The position numbers were made by a program, and so were the translations under genes. From JAVVRI01 sp036654795 (GTDB taxonomy: Bacteria; Bacteroidota; Bacteroidia; Bacteroidales; Tannerellaceae), in NCBI GenBank assembly GCA_036654795.1, contig JAVVRI010000006.1, positions 1 through 35,605 of the forward strand: DNA of 35,605 nucleotides. Direction: 5' to 3'. The notes under the pieces were generated by a model. The model was not told where the DNA came from and did not search any database. It saw nothing but the letters and a program-made list of their open reading frames with translations. Every line of letters starts with the position of its first letter. Position 1 is the first letter of the stretch. This document shows positions 33,030 through 35,605 of this stretch, in pieces.

Positions 33030-35477
33030 TTATTTTCCTCCTGCAAACAATTTTCCAAACAATCCGAATAGTTTTTCTACCGATTCGCGGCTTTCTACTG
33101 GGATCTTCAGGCAAGTTTTGCCGGTCTCTTTGTCCTCTTCAACGAGTGAGGCAACAAGTTGTTGTGTAGATTCGGGGGTGGAGAGGGCTTGCGCCAGACC
33201 GGAGATGAATTGCAGACCTGTTTGGACGAGTTGTTCTGGTGCCGGTTTGTCTACGGGTGGAGTGGAGGTTTCTTTCTCTAGTTCGGCAAACGGCTCGACT
33301 AACGATTCGTCTACGGATGTTTCCTCTTCTTCCTCTTCGACAGTGGGAGAGGTGGATGGTTCGGTAGCACGTTCGGGTGTGGCTTGGGCGTTACTTTCCA
33401 GCTCTTCTTGATCGATGGAGGTAGATGGCTCGATAGTCTTGGTTATATCCTCTACGGTATTCATTAGTTCGCTAAACTTACTTTCGTTAATGAAGATAGA
33501 GTCCTGTCCGTTATCCAATACTCCTTCGAAAAGGTTACTTTTGAAGGTTAGTTTGTCCAGCATCTGCTCTTCAATGGAGCCGCGTGAAACGAAGTTGATA
33601 ACCGAAATGGCATTCTTCTGCCCCATGCGATGGATGCGGGCAATGCGTTGCTCCAATACAGCTGGATTCCATGGGATATCCAGATTGATAATTAGGGAAG
33701 CTGCTTGCAGATTCAAGCCCGTACTGCCGGCATCGGTCGAGAGGAAGACGCGGCACTCTGGCCGGTTGAAGTTTTCAATCAGCCTTTTGCGGTCTTTACT
33801 TGGTATGCTGCCATGTAGGTATTCATAGCCAACGCCCTCCTTTTCCAGTTCGTAAGCGACCAGACGAGTCATGCGTTCCCATTGGCTGAAGATAACGACT
33901 TTCTCGTCACCGTTTTCAAATACTTCGTGCAGGATGTTCATCAGCTCTCCGATCTTCGTGTCGAAGCGCGTCTTCTGATCCTGTATGTATGTACTATCAC
34001 TCACCATACGCATTTGGGTAAGAGAGAGGAGCAGGCGTTTGCGATCGTTCTCACTCAGGAAACGGTTGTGCCGCCATTTGAGTACGAGGCGGGCAACGGT
34101 CTGTTTATGCTCTTCGTGAATATCGGCTTGTTCGGTGGTGAGGGGAACGTACAGAATTTTATCCATACGACCGGGAAGCTGGATCTGTACATCCCGCTTG
34201 CGGCGGCGGATCAGCAGCCCGTCTAGTTTGTTGCTGACGGCATGCAGGTCTTTATAGCCGATGACTTGCCCATTATCGGTCGTTATCTGATATTGGTTGA
34301 GGAACTTATAGTACGGACCAAGACGGTAGGGGTCTATATATTGTACGATGGAGTAAAGTTCTTCTAGTTTGTTTTCTAGCGGTGTACCGGTCAGTACAAC
34401 TGTGTAGTCAGGCATTAGTTTTTTTACGGCTTGCGCTATTTGGGTCTTCCAGTTTTTAATGCGTTGCGCTTCGTCCAGTATCACCATGTCGAAACCAAAC
34501 TGGACGAGTTGGCTGATGTCGTTTGCAGCGCTGTTATAAGATACTATTTTATAGAACTCACTGCCTGTATATTGTTCTCTGCGTTTTATGGCTGACCCTT
34601 CAATAACCTTTACGTTGTTGTCTGTAAAGCGTTTTATCTCCGCTTCCCATTGATATTTTAATGAAGTAGGGCAGATGATCAGCACACTGCTGATCCGCAT
34701 CTCCTTTTGAAGCAGTTCGGCCGTACCGATTGCTTGGAGGGTTTTGCCGAGTCCCATTTCGTCCGCTATTAGTGTTCGTCCGGCCTTGGCAGCAAACAAA
34801 ATGCCTTCCTCCTGGTAGGGGTAGAGTGTTGCGTGGAGCAGGTCTTTATTTAACTTTCCGTTGGGATAATGCTTTGATAGCAGTTTTTGCCGGTATTCGT
34901 CCTGCCGTCGGTTCAGTATGAAGGCAAAGGCATCTTCATAGCATCGGAAGTCGGGGCTAATATCTCGAGCGCGTTGTAGGAATTGCTCGAAAGCAACAAA
35001 ATATTGAGGCTTAAGTTCCAATTCAGGTGTAAAGTATTCGGCCGCTAGTGCTTCATAATCATTTTTGAAATCTTCGCCGATACGAATCTTTACTGTTCGT
35101 TCCCCCCGATAGGAGAGGTAGACGGAGGTATAGGACGGGATGTAGGTCTTTTTTAGAGCATTCCGATGGACGTACTTTTCTTCTAAATGAAGGCGGACGG
35201 CTTCGATATGTTTGCAGGTACCTAGCTGGTTAGTTTTGAAATCTTGACAGGAACAGTAGTTCCAGTCGCTGTCAATGCCCCGGAAGGCTATTTTGTATTC
35301 GTTGTTTGTCCGTGGGTTTTTCACTAGGTAATCACCGAAAACGCCTCTCACATCTAATCGGCGAATGTTGAATTCATGTGTTTCCGCAAATTGTCGGCGT
35401 AGGGCGCATTGCCATTCCTCCAATGTCATGTCCTCCGGTTTGAAGGTGTAAGGTATTTTCTTCTTCTTCTCAGCCAT
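33030..35477 (-). CDS. SWIM-domain SNF2-family helicase
   Basis: This 815-residue ATPase belongs to the Swi2/Snf2 superfamily 2 helicases, which act on DNA or DNA-protein complexes. The start at 35477 (MAEKKKK) is chosen; an upstream in-frame ATG at 35540 would add 21 residues lying on the promoter. N-terminal SWIM zinc-binding motif: Cys75, Cys77, Cys88, His90. Helicase motifs: GLGKT at 242-246, DEAQ at 335-338, LTGTPLENKLEELYS, STDAGSTGLNLQAAS and QRIARIHRMGQ. After the helicase core comes an acidic Glu/Ser/Thr/Pro-rich linker (about 680-755) and a short C-terminal helical part. No partner gene is seen; this looks like a housekeeping neighbour outside the PUL. Confidence 0.93.
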   Translation of the reverse strand: MAEKKKKIPYTFKPEDMTLEEWQCALRRQFAETHEFNIRRLDVRGVFGDYLVKNPRTNNEYKIAFRGIDSDWNYCSCQDFKTNQLGTCKHIEAVRLHLEEKYVHRNALKKTYIPSYTSVYLSYRGERTVKIRIGEDFKNDYEALAAEYFTPELELKPQYFVAFEQFLQRARDISPDFRCYEDAFAFILNRRQDEYRQKLLSKHYPNGKLNKDLLHATLYPYQEEGILFAAKAGRTLIADEMGLGKTLQAIGTAELLQKEMRISSVLIICPTSLKYQWEAEIKRFTDNNVKVIEGSAIKRREQYTGSEFYKIVSYNSAANDISQLVQFGFDMVILDEAQRIKNWKTQIAQAVKKLMPDYTVVLTGTPLENKLEELYSIVQYIDPYRLGPYYKFLNQYQITTDNGQVIGYKDLHAVSNKLDGLLIRRRKRDVQIQLPGRMDKILYVPLTTEQADIHEEHKQTVARLVLKWRHNRFLSENDRKRLLLSLTQMRMVSDSTYIQDQKTRFDTKIGELMNILHEVFENGDEKVVIFSQWERMTRLVAYELEKEGVGYEYLHGSIPSKDRKRLIENFNRPECRVFLSTDAGSTGLNLQAASLIINLDIPWNPAVLEQRIARIHRMGQKNAISVINFVSRGSIEEQMLDKLTFKSNLFEGVLDNGQDSIFINESKFSELMNTVEDITKTIEPSTSIDQEELESNAQATPERATEPSTSPTVEEEEEETSVDESLVEPFAELEKETSTPPVDKPAPEQLVQTGLQFISGLAQALSTPESTQQLVASLVEEDKETGKTCLKIPVESRESVEKLFGLFGKLFAGGK

Positions 35478-35518
35478 CTTGTAATCTGTTTTATATTCTT
35501 GTTTAATGATTAGAGTAG

Positions 35519-35526
35519 CAAAGATA
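35519..35526 (-). promoter_or_regulatory. -7 box for the helicase gene
   Basis: On the minus strand TATCTTTG occupies 35526-35519, a full TAnnTTTG match about 40 nt before the helicase start. The -33 element is weak. This supports the start at 35477, since the upstream ATG would overlap the box. Confidence 0.5.
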
Positions 35527-35567
35527 TTAGATAAATACAATCATCAGCATATGCTTGGCATACAAAA

Positions 35568-35600
35568 TTTGGACAATGACAAAATAATGTGCTATATTTG
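35568..35600 (+). promoter_or_regulatory. Promoter firing out of the right end of the window
   Basis: TTTG at 35568-35571 and TATATTTG at 35593-35600, spaced by 21 bp, fit the Bacteroidetes consensus. A plus-strand gene should begin just beyond the window, divergent from the helicase. Confidence 0.6.
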
Positions 35601-35605
35601 CCTCT

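Noticed and set aside
32942..33169. Small plus-strand ORF after the last fucosidase
   Set aside because: Its first part is the terminator hairpin and the rest is antisense to the helicase gene.
33007..33411. Ser-rich plus-strand open frame opposite the helicase tail
   Set aside because: It is the reverse image of the acidic Glu/Ser-rich linker and begins within the terminator region.
35478..35540. Longer N-terminus for the helicase
   Set aside because: The added 21 residues would overlap the -7 box at 35519-35526; MAEKKKK at 35477 is the more natural start.

Overview
The window comes from the chromosome of a Bacteroidales bacterium, Bacteroides-like. The evidence is a SusC/SusD pair with an ECF sigma factor and FecR anti-sigma, many Sec and lipoprotein signal peptides on glycan enzymes, an anaerobic Ser-type sulfatase, and promoters of the Bacteroidetes TTTG-N19-21-TAnnTTTG type. 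Genus and species cannot be fixed from the sequence alone.

Layout. (1) 1-7449, plus strand: a potassium-uptake operon kdpF-kdpA-kdpB-kdpC, an unnamed 29-residue membrane peptide, a KdpD N-terminal sensor that stops before the membrane and kinase domains, and a separate HAMP-PAS histidine kinase overlapping it by 4 bp. No kdpE is present. (2) 7470-10771, minus strand: three genes in a row encoding an apparently exported short-chain dehydrogenase, an outer-membrane beta-barrel with a POTRA-like N-terminus, and a Blc-type lipocalin. (3) 10965-20588, plus strand: an AraC-type regulator, then a tight six-gene run of glycyl radical enzyme (GRE), its activase, a FucP-like sugar transporter, a beta-propeller glycosidase-like lipoprotein, a sulfatase and a GH29 fucosidase. 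(4) 20767-32883, plus strand: ECF sigma factor, FecR, SusC, SusD, a divergent GH29-like protein, a right-handed beta-helix protein with a C-terminal PDZ domain, and a second compact GH29 fucosidase. (5) 32963-35477: a strong convergent terminator and, on the minus strand, a SWIM/SNF2 helicase. A good promoter leaves the window at the right edge.

How it fits together. Regions 3 and 4 look like one polysaccharide utilisation locus (PUL) for a sulfated, fucose-type or related deoxy-sugar glycan. SusC/SusD import oligosaccharides, the sulfatase and GH29/beta-helix/beta-propeller proteins trim them, the FucP-like permease takes up a monosaccharide, and the GRE acts on it or a derivative in the cytoplasm. 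The usual fucose isomerase, kinase and aldolase are absent from the window. The GRE lacks the Cys-x-Glu motif of the known dehydratase and C-X lyase GREs, and the permease lacks the FucP Asp46 equivalent, so the sugar and the chemistry may be new.

Regulation. The GRE operon promoter and the distal GH29 promoter share a 25-bp block (22 identities) placed exactly 57 bp upstream of the -7 box (counted from the 19-bp core), plus a second half-site 21 bp further on. That geometry suits an AraC-type activator, and the neighbouring AraC gene is the obvious candidate. The SusC/D half has its own ECF sigma/FecR control and a striking cluster of four palindromes between those two genes. The main candidates for something undescribed are the GRE-sulfatase-fucosidase operon with its two-promoter regulon, the palindrome cluster, and the exported-SDR/POTRA-barrel/lipocalin operon. 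All functional statements rest on motif reading and remembered families; no search was run.
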